Part shown: one piece after another, positions 18,504-28,207 of the stretch
Position numbering within the stretch: the stretch's first letter is position 1
Layout: every line of letters begins with the position of its first letter
Assembly: GCA_004357655.1 (NCBI GenBank)
Contig: SMVQ01000059.1
Coordinates: forward strand, 1 to 34,499
Reading direction: 5' to 3'
From: Planctomycetota bacterium
GTDB taxonomy: Bacteria; Planctomycetota; UBA1135; GCA-002686595
Length of the DNA: 34,499 nt
Made by a program: the position numbers and the translations under genes
The notes under the pieces: generated by a model
What the model was told of the DNA's origin: nothing
Databases searched by the model: none
Seen by the model: the letters and a program-made list of their open reading frames with translations, nothing else

Positions 18504-19817
18504 TCACGCCGAGCGCTTCACCGACACCAGGAGCACCCGGCGATCGCTGGCCTCGACGATCTCGTACTCGACGCCCATGTCTTCGAACCGCTCGCCCTGT
18601 TTCGGGAGGTGTCCGAGCTTCGCCAGGACAAAACCGCCCAGCGTCTCGAAGTCCTGCTCGTCGGGGATGTCGAGCCCCAGGGCTTCGTTCACGTCGGTGA
18701 CGTGGAGGCCCGCCTTGACCTCGACGACGCCGTCCTCGAGCTCGCGCATCGGCTGGGGATCGTCCTCGTACTCGTCCTGGATGTCGCCGACGATCTCGGC
18801 GACGACGTCGCCCAGCGTGACGATGCCCGCAGTGCCGCCGTACTCGTCGAGCACGATGGCCAGCTTCTGCTTGTTGTCGCGGAACTCCGTGAGCAGCTCC
18901 GAGATCTTCTTGGTCTCGGGTACGAGATACGGCGGCCGTATCAGCTCCTCGACGAGCACCTCCTCCGGCCGCTTCCCGGCCATCGCCTTCGTGGCTTCGA
19001 GCGCGCTGATGGTGCCGATGATCGAGTCGATGCTGTCCCGATAGACGGGCACGCGCGAGTGCCCCGCCTTGGCGAAGACGGCGAGGGCGGCCTCGAGCGT
19101 GGACCCGGCCTCGACGGCGTGAATCTGGGTTCGCGGCGTCATGACCGCAGCCACGTCCACGTCGCCGAACTCCATCACGTTCTGCAGCAACTCGCGACCG
19201 GTGGGGTCGAGGTCGCCCGAGATGTCGGAGTCCTCGATGACCTCGCGCAGGCCCTCCACGATCGTGCGTGACGAAAACGGGCTCTCCGGTAATCCGAGCA
19301 TCCGCAAGATCGCGCGCCGCAGGCCTTCGATGCCCGCGACGACGAATCCGACGGGGATCTGCAGCAGGTGGAATGCCGGCAGCGCGCGGATCAGCAGCGT
19401 GTCGCCGCGAGCGCGCGCGACGGCGACCGGAATGGACTCGGTGAAGAGCAGAATCACCGGCGCCGCGATGGCGAGCGCCACGCCGAGGTGCGTCCAGTCG
19501 AGGATGACGTCCTTGCTGGCCACGAGGCCGAGGAGCAACGTCACGAAGACGAGGTCGCTGGTGATCTTCAGGAGGCTGGCGCTCGCCGCGAGCTGGTCGG
19601 CGCGCTCGAGCAGAGGCGCCATTCGGGCGAGCGTCTTGTCCGATCGGGTCCGTCCGAGGACGCGCGACGGCACGGAATACCGGAGCGCCGCGCGGAGCGA
19701 ACTGAAGAAGGTCGAGAGCAGGAGGACGAACAGGATCCCCAGGAGCGCCTGGACATCGCTCTCGACGAGACTATTTGGCGGTGCGCTCGGATAGAGCGCA
19801 GGTGGCAGCGGTATCAA
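18504..19817 (-). CDS. CorC/CNNM-family membrane protein with CBS pair
   Basis: About 437 residues. The N-terminal DUF21-like membrane region has three or four helices (ESDVQALLGILFVLLLSTFFS, LLKITSDLVFVTLLLGLVA, GVALAIAAPVILLFTESIPVAVA and FHLLQIPVGFVVAGIEGL). The CBS pair begins with the signature VMTPRTQIHAVEAG (about 225) and continues with HSRVPVYRDSIDSIIGTI and IVLDEYGGTAGIVTLGDVVAEIVGDI. A C-terminal CorC_HlyC domain ends the protein. The family covers magnesium/cobalt efflux proteins (CorC, CNNM, YfjD); the real substrate is unknown. The start is unclear: the first plausible codon is TTG at 19815-19817, and no ATG precedes the first helix. It is the first gene of the nine-gene run and is divergent from the sigma factor gene. 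Confidence 0.87.
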   Translation of the reverse strand: MIPLPPALYPSAPPNSLVESDVQALLGILFVLLLSTFFSSLRAALRYSVPSRVLGRTRSDKTLARMAPLLERADQLAASASLLKITSDLVFVTLLLGLVASKDVILDWTHLGVALAIAAPVILLFTESIPVAVARARGDTLLIRALPAFHLLQIPVGFVVAGIEGLRRAILRMLGLPESPFSSRTIVEGLREVIEDSDISGDLDPTGRELLQNVMEFGDVDVAAVMTPRTQIHAVEAGSTLEAALAVFAKAGHSRVPVYRDSIDSIIGTISALEATKAMAGKRPEEVLVEELIRPPYLVPETKKISELLTEFRDNKQKLAIVLDEYGGTAGIVTLGDVVAEIVGDIQDEYEDDPQPMRELEDGVVEVKAGLHVTDVNEALGLDIPDEQDFETLGGFVLAKLGHLPKQGERFEDMGVEYEIVEASDRRVLLVSVKRSA

Positions 19818-20286
19818 GAGAACAGCGTGAGGGGTAGGGCGGGACCGCCGGGGTCCGAAGCGCGGGGTCGGCGGCCGGAGCGATTGCACGAGCGCGCTCC
19901 CGGCCCATGGTATCGGCAATCCGACGCGGAAGATCGCGCTTTCGGTGGCCCGTACAGCGAACGGAATGGTGCACGCTGATACGAATTCGAAACGCAGCGG
20001 GTCGGGCGGCCCGCGTGCCGGCACCGGCTCTGACGCACGCGACGGTCGCAAGTCCCCATGCTGCCATGGGTTGCAGCAGGGCTCGGGCGCGGAGACCCGC
20101 TGCTGGCACGCGACATGCTTCCCGCACCCCGTGCCTTCAGCCCGTCTCGCCCGTGACCCTCGCCGGCTTCGGGAGCTCGAGCTCCCCCCGCGGGACGCCG
20201 CCGCCCTCGCTGGGCGCGGTCTGCGGCCTGGCGGCGGGGCGGGACCGGACTCCGAGCGGCGTGAGCGCCGGGTCGAGACCGCGCTC
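19818..20286. other. 469-base divergent intergenic region
   Basis: It lies between the corC-like gene (minus) and the sigma factor gene (plus). The frame of the sigma factor stays open upstream to an ATG at 19945, but the added residues are low-complexity and unlike any sigma domain, so I treat the stretch as non-coding. A small hairpin, GCTGC with GCAGC, lies near 20059-20076. I found no convincing promoter hexamer pair, RNA gene or repeat. Confidence 0.55.
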
Positions 20287-20910
20287 ATGACCCTCTTCCG
20301 GGATACGCGCACGGAGGAGGCTTTCGAGGCGCTCTACGTGCGCGCGAGCAAGTCGCTCCTCGCGTGGATCGGACACCTCCTGGACGGGCGCGGTCAGACG
20401 AGCGATCCGCTCGAAGTCCTGCAGGACACGTTCGTGAACATCTACCGGTACGCGGCCGGATTCCGCGACGAGGGCGGGAACACCTTTCGGGCCTGGGCGC
20501 GGACCATCGCCGCGAACGTCGTGCGCCGGAATCGCAGGCGCGCGCGCTCGATTTCGCTGCAAGCCATGACCGCGGAAGTGGGCGAGCCGGCGGACGAACG
20601 CGGAGGGCCCGAGCACGCTGCCATCGTGACCGAACAGCGCGCCGAGCTCCGACGTGCTTGGACGATCCTGCTCCTGCACTATGCCGCGGCCTGGGAGAAG
20701 CTCGGCCCACGGGATCGTGCCGCGCTCGAGCTGATCGAGGTTCAAGGCCTCTCGTACGCGGAGGCCGGCCGGCGCCTGAAGGTCGGGCGCTCCAACATGA
20801 AGATGATCATGTTCCGGTCCCGGAAGCGCATCCGCGCCCACATCCTGCGCGCGATGTTGATTACGGAGCCAGGACAAGATCCGCCGGCACTTCCGACAGC
20901 CGGGCGGTAG
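20287..20910 (+). CDS. ECF-type RNA polymerase sigma factor
   Basis: 207 residues. Region 2 (about residues 10-85) carries EAFEALYVRASKSLLAWIGHLL, then DPLEVLQDTFVNIYRYAAGF and the aromatic/basic TFRAWARTIAANVVRRNRRR, typical of sigma2. Region 4 (about 138-190) has LGPRDRAALELIEVQGLSYAEAGRRLKVGRSNMKM followed by a basic helix, a clear helix-turn-helix for -35 recognition. The ATG at 20287 places region 2 at the usual distance. The last 15 residues (from T193) and the stop codon are encoded by the left arm and loop of a palindromic repeat, so the gene end looks rewritten by that element. No anti-sigma gene is adjacent. Target genes unknown. Confidence 0.85.
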   Translation: MTLFRDTRTEEAFEALYVRASKSLLAWIGHLLDGRGQTSDPLEVLQDTFVNIYRYAAGFRDEGGNTFRAWARTIAANVVRRNRRRARSISLQAMTAEVGEPADERGGPEHAAIVTEQRAELRRAWTILLLHYAAAWEKLGPRDRAALELIEVQGLSYAEAGRRLKVGRSNMKMIMFRSRKRIRAHILRAMLITEPGQDPPALPTAGR

Positions 20911-20954
20911 CTCCGGCTGTCGGAAGTGCCGGCGGATTTTGTCCTGGCTCCGTA
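20862..20954. repeat. dispersed palindromic element, copy 1
   Basis: Arms 20862-20902 and 20914-20954 (41 bases each) are reverse complements with one mismatch (a G in the left arm at 20878, a G-U pair in RNA) around an 11-base loop. The outer 35 bases of each arm match copy 2 at 32028-32146 except at two positions. The left arm and loop code for the end of the sigma factor, whose TAG stop (20908-20910) lies in the loop. The right arm carries TTGTCC at 20939-20944, which could serve as a -35 for hutI. Confidence 0.9.
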
Positions 20955-20966
20955 CCCGGTTATCCT
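20939..20966 (+). promoter_or_regulatory. putative promoter of hutI, leaderless arrangement
   Basis: TTGTCC (20939-20944, inside the palindrome arm) is followed by a 16-base spacer and TATCCT (20961-20966). Exactly six bases separate the -10 from the ATG of hutI at 20973, and no Shine-Dalgarno is present, so the transcript would start at the ATG. The hexamers are seen; use as a promoter is inferred. Confidence 0.45.
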
Positions 20967-20972
20967 GCCGTC

Positions 20973-22241
20973 ATGACAGTGAGTCCGCGTCCGATCGACT
21001 TGCTCGTGACGGGCGCCGCCGAGGTCGCGACACCGCTCGGGACGACGCCCAGGGGCGGGGCCGAGCTGGGCGCGATCCGCGTACTCGAGGACGGCGCGGT
21101 CGCCTGCCATGACGGGGAGGTGGTGGCCGTCGGTCCCGCCGCCGAGCTCGCGGGCGCCTACCGGGCGACGGAAACGCTCGATGCCGCGGGCGGCACCATC
21201 GTTCCCGGTTTCGTCGACGCGCACACGCACCCCGTCTTCTTCGGGACGCGCGAGGACGAGTTCGAGATGCGAGTGGCGGGCAGGTCCTACGTCGAGATCG
21301 CCCGCTCGGGCGGCGGTATCGCGGCGAGCCTCGAGGGCGTGCGCGACAACTCGCTGGAGCTGTTGCTCGAGCGGCTGCTCGTCCGGCTCGACCGGTTCCT
21401 CGCGTTCGGGACGACGACGGTCGAGGCCAAGTCCGGCTACGGACTCACGCTGGTGGACGAGCTGAAGTGCCTGCGGGCGATCGATACCGCGAACCGCGCC
21501 CACGCCGTCGACCTCGTGCCCACCTTCCTCGGCGCGCACGACTTCCCGCCCGAGTACCGCGGGCAGCACGAGGCGTACGTGACGCTGCTCGTCGAGGAGA
21601 TGCTCCCCGCCATCGCCGAGTCCCACCTCGCCCGGTACTGCGACATCTTCACGGAGGCCCACGTCTTCGACCTCGAGGCATCGCGGCGGATCCTCGGTCG
21701 CGCCCGCGAGCTCGGGTTCGAGCTGCGCATGCACGTCGACCAGCTCACGCCGCTCGGAGGTGCGGAGCTCGCCGCGGAGCTCGGGGCGGCGAGTGCCGAC
21801 CACCTCGAGCACGTGAGCGATGCGGGGATCGCGGCCCTCGCGGCGGGCGGCGTGATCCCGGTCCTCTGCCCGCTCGTCCCGCTCTACCTGCGCGAGACGC
21901 AGGAGGCGCCCGCCCGCCGCATGGTGAACGAGGGCCTCGCACCGGCCCTCGCCACCGACTTCAATCCGGGGAGCTGCTACACCCAGAGCATGCCGGAGGT
22001 CCTCACCTGGGCCGCCCTGCGCTACGGGTTCTCGGCGGCGGAGGCGCTGACGGCGGCGACCCTCAACGCCGCGTGCTCCCTGGGTCTCGGGGCGGAGCTC
22101 GGCACGCTCGAGCCGGGGAAAGCCGCGGACCTGCTCGTGCTCGACGTCGACAATTACCACCACCTGACGTACGAGCTCGGCCGCAACCCCGTCCGCGCGG
22201 TGGTCAAGCGCGGGCGGGTCGTTCTCGGGGCCGCGGAGTAA
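20973..22241 (+). CDS. hutI: imidazolonepropionase
   Basis: A 422-residue amidohydrolase-superfamily enzyme that opens 4-imidazolone-5-propanoate to N-formimino-L-glutamate in histidine breakdown. Metal ligands are in FVDAHTHPVFFG (about residues 78-89). Family-specific stretches are EFEMRVAGRSYVEIA..GGGI, KSGYGLTL (about 152), FLGAHDFPPEYR, HVDQLTPLGGAELAAELGA (about 253) and ATDFNPGSCYTQSMP (about 327). The end GTLEPGKAADLLVLDVDNYHHLTYELGRN is diagnostic for HutI. The rest of the hut pathway (hutH, hutU) is not adjacent, so the gene stands alone. The ATG at 20973 is chosen from the box spacing and family N-terminus. Confidence 0.95.
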   Translation: MTVSPRPIDLLVTGAAEVATPLGTTPRGGAELGAIRVLEDGAVACHDGEVVAVGPAAELAGAYRATETLDAAGGTIVPGFVDAHTHPVFFGTREDEFEMRVAGRSYVEIARSGGGIAASLEGVRDNSLELLLERLLVRLDRFLAFGTTTVEAKSGYGLTLVDELKCLRAIDTANRAHAVDLVPTFLGAHDFPPEYRGQHEAYVTLLVEEMLPAIAESHLARYCDIFTEAHVFDLEASRRILGRARELGFELRMHVDQLTPLGGAELAAELGAASADHLEHVSDAGIAALAAGGVIPVLCPLVPLYLRETQEAPARRMVNEGLAPALATDFNPGSCYTQSMPEVLTWAALRYGFSAAEALTAATLNAACSLGLGAELGTLEPGKAADLLVLDVDNYHHLTYELGRNPVRAVVKRGRVVLGAAE

Positions 22242-22279
22242 GATCGGCACGAGTGCGCCCCCCGGGGCGCGATCCCCAG

Positions 22280-23677
22280 ATGCGACACCTGCGGCAACCC
22301 CTGCGACGCCACGCTCCGCGACCCCGCGCGCTCCTCCTCGCCGCTGTCCTCGGCGTCTTCGCGTCGTCCGCCTCCGCCCAGGATTCGCTCGCGAAGCGTC
22401 ACGTCGCAAACGCGCGGTTCGAGCGCTACCTGGCGCTCCAGGCCGCGTGGGAGGCCGCCGATGCGGAGCATCGCGCCCCCGTGCTCACGATCTTTCGTGA
22501 GCTGGCGACGCGCGGGATTCCCTCGGTCTACGTGCTCGAGGTCGCGCTGCTCACGCGCATGACGCGCATGCTCCGGATCGGAGACGCGCCTCCCGCGCCC
22601 GGCCAACACCTCGTCGACGCCCTCGACCTGCGTCCGATCCCCGGCGTCTTCCGGCCCGGCACGGAGGAGCGTGGCGATCCGATCACGGTCCGCATCGTCA
22701 CGCTCTACAAGGTGCGCCCCGCGGACGAGGTCGAGCTCTCGCTCCTCTGGCTGGGACCCGACGGACGGGAGGTTCGCGCGCGCACGGAGCCCATGAGCTC
22801 GAGCCCCGACAGCGTCCGGGGGTTGGAGATGTACATCCACGCGCCCCCCTCGCCGCCGGCTATCTGGAAGCTCGTGGCGGAGGTGCGCACTCCGGACGGC
22901 GTGTTCCGCGGCTTCCCGGTGGACGTCGAGTGCGTTCGGCCCGTGCTCGACGCCGCGGTCGACGAGCTCCTCGCATTGGACGAACGCTCGTCGCTCGCGG
23001 CGGCCCTGATCGATCGCGTGAACCACGGTGTGCGCGACGTGATCGCGCCGCCCGTCTCCGACCTCCTGGCCGGCGCGGGGACGAGCGCGGAGTGGCGGCG
23101 TCTCGGTCCGCTCGAGGGTTACGAGATCGGAGACTCCCGAACCTGGGTGCTCGATCCCGAGCGCGGCCGAGCGCGCCAGGTGTTGTTCGTGCCGACCACT
23201 TCGTACGTCCACCCGGCTTGGATCTTCGCCGGCTCCGAGGGTCGTGCATGGCGCGCGCTCGCCGACGGTTCCGGCTGCCGCGTGATCGCCACGGACCTGC
23301 CCTTCGTCGCCGCCGAGGGACCGAGCCTGTTCGGTCTGGCGCGGGCGTTGCGCGCCGAGGATCCGGCGCTCGTCCTGACCCTGGTCGCTCGGGGGCCCCT
23401 GCTGGGTCCGTTCCAGATTGCGATCCTCGTCGACGGCGCCTTCCCCTTCGACCGACTCGTGATCGCCACGGTTCACCGGCGCGACCGCGTCCCCGGCCCG
23501 ATCGCCCCCGTGCCCACGCTCTTCTTCGAGTCGCTCGACCGGGATGTCCCCGCCGCGGAGGTCGAGGGCGAGCAGCACGGGCTCGTCTGGGTGCGCCGGG
23601 CAGCGCCGCCGTTCGCGGCGGAGTGCGAGCTCCCGAAGTGGATCGGGGAGTGGCTCGGCACCCTGGACGGAAAATAG
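22280..23677 (+). CDS. exported protein of unknown function
   Basis: A 465-residue protein. Its signal peptide is basic (RQPLRRHAPRPR) with the core ALLLAAVLGVFASSASA and a cleavage site near AQDS (about residue 33). No family is recognised. An N-terminal helical part with LTIFRELATRGIPSVYVLEVALLTRM is followed by a beta-rich domain with VEVECVRP-like and RIVTLYKV strands. The final third contains strand-helix alternations, including CRVIATDLPFVAAEGPSLFGLARAL and VLTLVARGPLLGPFQIAILVDGAFPF, and ends with TLFFESLDRDVPAAE and a QHG. This vaguely recalls an alpha/beta hydrolase without a GxSxG serine; I do not claim it. It follows hutI by 38 bases, in which TAAGAT (from 22238) could be a -10 box. 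No Shine-Dalgarno is seen before the ATG. Confidence 0.75.
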   Translation: MRHLRQPLRRHAPRPRALLLAAVLGVFASSASAQDSLAKRHVANARFERYLALQAAWEAADAEHRAPVLTIFRELATRGIPSVYVLEVALLTRMTRMLRIGDAPPAPGQHLVDALDLRPIPGVFRPGTEERGDPITVRIVTLYKVRPADEVELSLLWLGPDGREVRARTEPMSSSPDSVRGLEMYIHAPPSPPAIWKLVAEVRTPDGVFRGFPVDVECVRPVLDAAVDELLALDERSSLAAALIDRVNHGVRDVIAPPVSDLLAGAGTSAEWRRLGPLEGYEIGDSRTWVLDPERGRARQVLFVPTTSYVHPAWIFAGSEGRAWRALADGSGCRVIATDLPFVAAEGPSLFGLARALRAEDPALVLTLVARGPLLGPFQIAILVDGAFPFDRLVIATVHRRDRVPGPIAPVPTLFFESLDRDVPAAEVEGEQHGLVWVRRAAPPFAAECELPKWIGEWLGTLDGK

Positions 23678-23779
23678 TCCGTTCCCAGGATCGGTACCGC
23701 TGGACCCGGGTCGGTCCCGGCCGACGCGGGAATCCGGGTAAGGCGCGGGCGGAATCGACCGAACACCGGGTAGCCAACC

Positions 23780-24616
23780 GTGAAACAGGCAGAGATAGAG
23801 AAGCACCTCGGGGCGCAGCTCAACGTCCCGTCGCTGCCCAAGGTGATCGAGCGGATCCGGGATCTGCTCGGGGGCCCCGGGGCGAGCATGGTCGAGGTCG
23901 GCCGGGCCGTGGCCCAGGATCCGCCGCTCACGGCGCGGCTCCTGCGCAGCGTCAACAGTCCGCACTACGGGCTGGCGGAGCCGATCCTGTCGCCCGAGCA
24001 CGCCGCTTCGGTCGCCGGGTTCCGGGGGCTGGAGAACCTCCTCCTCCGCGCGCCGGTCTTCAGCGGCCCGATTTCGCTGGGGCTCGGCCGCTTCGATGTT
24101 CGCACGCTGTGGCGCCACTCGATCCTGACCGCGCGAGTCGCGGCGGAGCTCACGCGCGTCGCCGCTGGCGCGAACGGGCTGGAGCCGGACGACATGCACG
24201 TCTGCGGGCTCCTGGCCGACATCGGCCATTTCGTGATGTTCGATCGAATGGGTGAGGCCTGGGTCGACGTGTACGAGCGCGCCGAGGCCGAGGACGTCGG
24301 GATCGACGTGCTCGAGCGCGAGGTCTTCGGCTTCACCCACAACGACCTCGGCGCGATGATGGCGAAGCGCTGGGCGCTGCCCGAGACGATCGTCAGGGCG
24401 ACTCGCTTTCACGACAACGAGAACGGGCTCGCCGAGCTCGACGCCCTCCCGGCGATCGTGCTCGTGGCGGACCGCATCGTCCATTGCATCGAGCGCGGGA
24501 GCTGGAAGAGCTTCCAGGATCGGACGCCGGCGGCGTGTCTCGAGCGGCTCGACGTGGAGCCCACGGAGCTCGAGGCGCTCGGGGCGAGGGCGGCCGAGAC
24601 GAAGATCGTGCTCTGA
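23780..24616 (+). CDS. HDOD domain protein
   Basis: 278 residues, nearly all HDOD domain, the HD-related output domain found in signalling proteins. It begins LNVPSLPKVIERIRDLL, continues with VGRAVAQDPPLTARLLRSVNSPHYGL (the DP.L.a.lLr.vNS..yg hallmark), and then LWRHSILTARVAAEL. DMHVCGLLADIGHFVMFDR follows, where HD proteins carry HD (here AD..GH), and FGFTHNDLGAMMAKRWALPETIVRA comes near the end. There is no receiver, GGDEF or kinase domain attached, so its input is unknown. The start is GTG at 23780. It is followed by hisS on the same strand after 64 bases that hold a -10-like box. Confidence 0.88.
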   Translation: MKQAEIEKHLGAQLNVPSLPKVIERIRDLLGGPGASMVEVGRAVAQDPPLTARLLRSVNSPHYGLAEPILSPEHAASVAGFRGLENLLLRAPVFSGPISLGLGRFDVRTLWRHSILTARVAAELTRVAAGANGLEPDDMHVCGLLADIGHFVMFDRMGEAWVDVYERAEAEDVGIDVLEREVFGFTHNDLGAMMAKRWALPETIVRATRFHDNENGLAELDALPAIVLVADRIVHCIERGSWKSFQDRTPAACLERLDVEPTELEALGARAAETKIVL

Positions 24617-24653
24617 CCGATCCTCCGCCGACGACTCCGGGACCGCGGCTCGC

Positions 24654-24659
24654 TATCCT
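24654..24659 (+). promoter_or_regulatory. putative -10 box for hisS
   Basis: TATCCT preceded by GC, the same hexamer as before hutI, lies 21 bases before the ATG of hisS. An AGGAAG ribosome binding site (24671-24676) stands between them, so this message would carry a short leader. No strong -35 is seen. Confidence 0.35.
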
Positions 24660-24680
24660 GTCCCCCGCGCAGGAAGCTCC

Positions 24681-26018
<1,338 letters not shown>

Positions 26019-26026
26019 GCCCTGGA

Positions 26027-28207
26027 TCAGGTCTCCGCGGCCGTCTCCAACACCTGCCGGACGAACCCCTCCACGAACCGTTCCTCGTCCTTGGACAGCT
26101 CGGTGTGCCCGAATCGGGCGCGGTAGAACAGCTCGACGACGTCGCGCAGAGGCAGGAACGGACGGCCCTCCGCCAGGCTGACAGCACGCGCGAACTCGCG
26201 CGGCGTTTCGGCCCGCGCCCGCCGGTGGCCCCGGGCGGCGAGCGCGCGCACGAGCCGTTCGTGGAGCCGCGCCGTGGGGGCGGGGAGGGGGCTCGGGAAC
26301 GCGCCCGCGGTGTCCGTCGTGCCCCGGCGTCGCAACAACAGGTGGAGCACGGCGAGGAGCGCTGCGACCACGATCAGCCACGCGCTGGGATGGTCGCCCA
26401 GGAACCCGAGCGGCGCGAACGCGAGCGCGGACACCACGTCGCCCAGCGACACGGTCTCACCGCCGCTCTCCATCCAACCGCCGAGAGTCTGGCGCAGGCG
26501 CTCGTACCAACCCATCCCCACGTCCCCGAGCAGGAGCGCCAGGGCGCGGCTGCTGAGGTCCTCCGCCGTCGGGTCGAGCGTCACCCAGCCGATGCCCTCG
26601 AAGTGGACCTCGACCCACGCGTGCGCGTGGCGCTCCCGGACGAGATAGGCGCCCGCCCCTTCGTCCCACTCGCTCGCGAGGTAGCCGGTCGCCACGCGCG
26701 AGGCGATTCCGAGCGAGCGCAGCATCAACGTCGCCGCCGACGCGAACTGCGTGCAGTGGCCGCGCCGCTGCTCGAGGAACTGCAGGATGGCGCGCGTGCC
26801 CCGGAACCCGAGCACCTCGAAGCCGTACTCGAACTCCTGCTTGAAGAACGCGAGCACCCGCGCGACGCGCTGCACGTCCGACCGGGCGCCGCGCGTCGTT
26901 TCCCGGGCGAGCGCGCCGATCCATGCCATGGCCGCGGCGTCGTCCGGGAGCTGCAGGAAGCGCGGATCCGGGTGCTGCGCGGCGGCGCTCTCGAGCCCCG
27001 GGGTCGTGAGTCTCCGCGGCTCGCACTCGAGGTCGTAGGCGAAGGGCGCGAGCTCGACACCGACCTCCACGAACACGCTGTCCACGCTGTACCTGACGCT
27101 CGGGAGGCTGACCGCCGCGAGGGGGTGCGGGCTGAACAGCAGCGTCCAGGCCTGCGCCGTGATGATGCTCGGCCGGAGGACCTCGACGGTCAGGCGCACT
27201 GTGCTCGCGGAAGCTCCCGCGGAGGTGCCGGACGCGCGGACGCGCGTCCATCCGTCGAGCTGCCCGTCGGTCCCGTCCGTCATGAGGGGCGGATGGGTCC
27301 GATCGTGGAGCGACACGCCGTCCGATCCGATCCGGTCGAGGACGCTGTTGCGCATGTAGAGCGGCGATCCCGGCGTGAATCCGGTCCCGCCATCGACGGG
27401 CAACACTCGCATCACGAGCACGTCCGAGAGCACCGAGGGCGACGAGAGCCCGAGCGCCTGCCCGACGTCCCAGTCGCGCATCTCCGCGACGCCGTCCGGG
27501 GTCTCGCCACTGTTGACTGCGGGGACGGGCTCGGCCCCGGCGACACCGTTGCGCTCGGGCTCGCGCTCGATCGCCTCCGCGATGCGGTCGAGCCCGAGGA
27601 ACGCGAGCACGGCCACACTCAGGGTCGCCGCCGAGAGCGAGGCTGCGAATCCGAGTCGAGCCCGCCGGCCCGCCGCGCTCTCAGCATCCGGCCGCAGGCG
27701 GCGCACGCGACGCCGCGCCAGACGTCCGTGGAGGACGACGAGGGCGACGAGGCTCATCGCGACCGACGCGGGCACCATCACGAGCAGGAGCGGCGCCTGA
27801 ACGAGCGCGACGCACGTGACCGCGAGCAGTGGCGGGAGCAGGAGACAGCCCACGGCGTAGCGGTCGTCCTCCCCGCCGGTGAACAGGTGTCCTTGCGCGA
27901 GGATGACGGCTCCGAGCAGAAAGGCCGCGCTCGGACCCGCCGGCAGGAACGCGATGGGCAGCACCTCGAGCAGCCACACGGCCCGCGCGAGGCGCGCGCC
28001 GAACCGGGGCAGACGCGCGATCCACCCGGCGAGGTGCGATTCGTAGAGTGGGCCGAAGATCAGGAGTGCGATGCAGGCGATAGCCCGTGGTGCCGAGTGT
28101 TCGATGCCGTGCAGCAGCGTGATCGACGCGGTCGCCCAGCCGCAGCCGGCGCAAGCCGCGAGCGCGGTGCGCAGCGCCCTATCCGCTTGTGCGTTCAGCC
28201 GGTCCAT
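26027..28207 (-). CDS. TgpA-like membrane transglutaminase-domain protein
   Basis: A 726-residue protein. About five to seven hydrophobic helices lie in the first 200 residues (the TgpA N-terminal type). A large extracytoplasmic part then holds a transglutaminase-like core: RRGHCTQFASAATLMLRSLGIASRVATGYL (catalytic Cys about 485), HAHAWVEVHFEGIGWVTLDPT (His about 529, Asp about 544). One more membrane helix (about 600-620) and a cytosolic DUF4129-like tail ending ELFYRARFGHTELSKDEERFVEGFV complete it. The full catalytic triad is present. Such proteins sit with MoxR and DUF58 partners in bacteria, as here, and are thought to work on envelope proteins; the substrate is unknown. The ATG at 28207 overlaps the end of the DUF58 gene by 13 bases. 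Confidence 0.9.
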   Translation of the reverse strand: MDRLNAQADRALRTALAACAGCGWATASITLLHGIEHSAPRAIACIALLIFGPLYESHLAGWIARLPRFGARLARAVWLLEVLPIAFLPAGPSAAFLLGAVILAQGHLFTGGEDDRYAVGCLLLPPLLAVTCVALVQAPLLLVMVPASVAMSLVALVVLHGRLARRRVRRLRPDAESAAGRRARLGFAASLSAATLSVAVLAFLGLDRIAEAIEREPERNGVAGAEPVPAVNSGETPDGVAEMRDWDVGQALGLSSPSVLSDVLVMRVLPVDGGTGFTPGSPLYMRNSVLDRIGSDGVSLHDRTHPPLMTDGTDGQLDGWTRVRASGTSAGASASTVRLTVEVLRPSIITAQAWTLLFSPHPLAAVSLPSVRYSVDSVFVEVGVELAPFAYDLECEPRRLTTPGLESAAAQHPDPRFLQLPDDAAAMAWIGALARETTRGARSDVQRVARVLAFFKQEFEYGFEVLGFRGTRAILQFLEQRRGHCTQFASAATLMLRSLGIASRVATGYLASEWDEGAGAYLVRERHAHAWVEVHFEGIGWVTLDPTAEDLSSRALALLLGDVGMGWYERLRQTLGGWMESGGETVSLGDVVSALAFAPLGFLGDHPSAWLIVVAALLAVLHLLLRRRGTTDTAGAFPSPLPAPTARLHERLVRALAARGHRRARAETPREFARAVSLAEGRPFLPLRDVVELFYRARFGHTELSKDEERFVEGFVRQVLETAAET

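Noticed and set aside
19945-20286. N-terminal extension of the sigma factor from an ATG at 19945
   Set aside because: The added 114 residues are low complexity and not sigma-like; the ATG at 20287 fits region 2 spacing.
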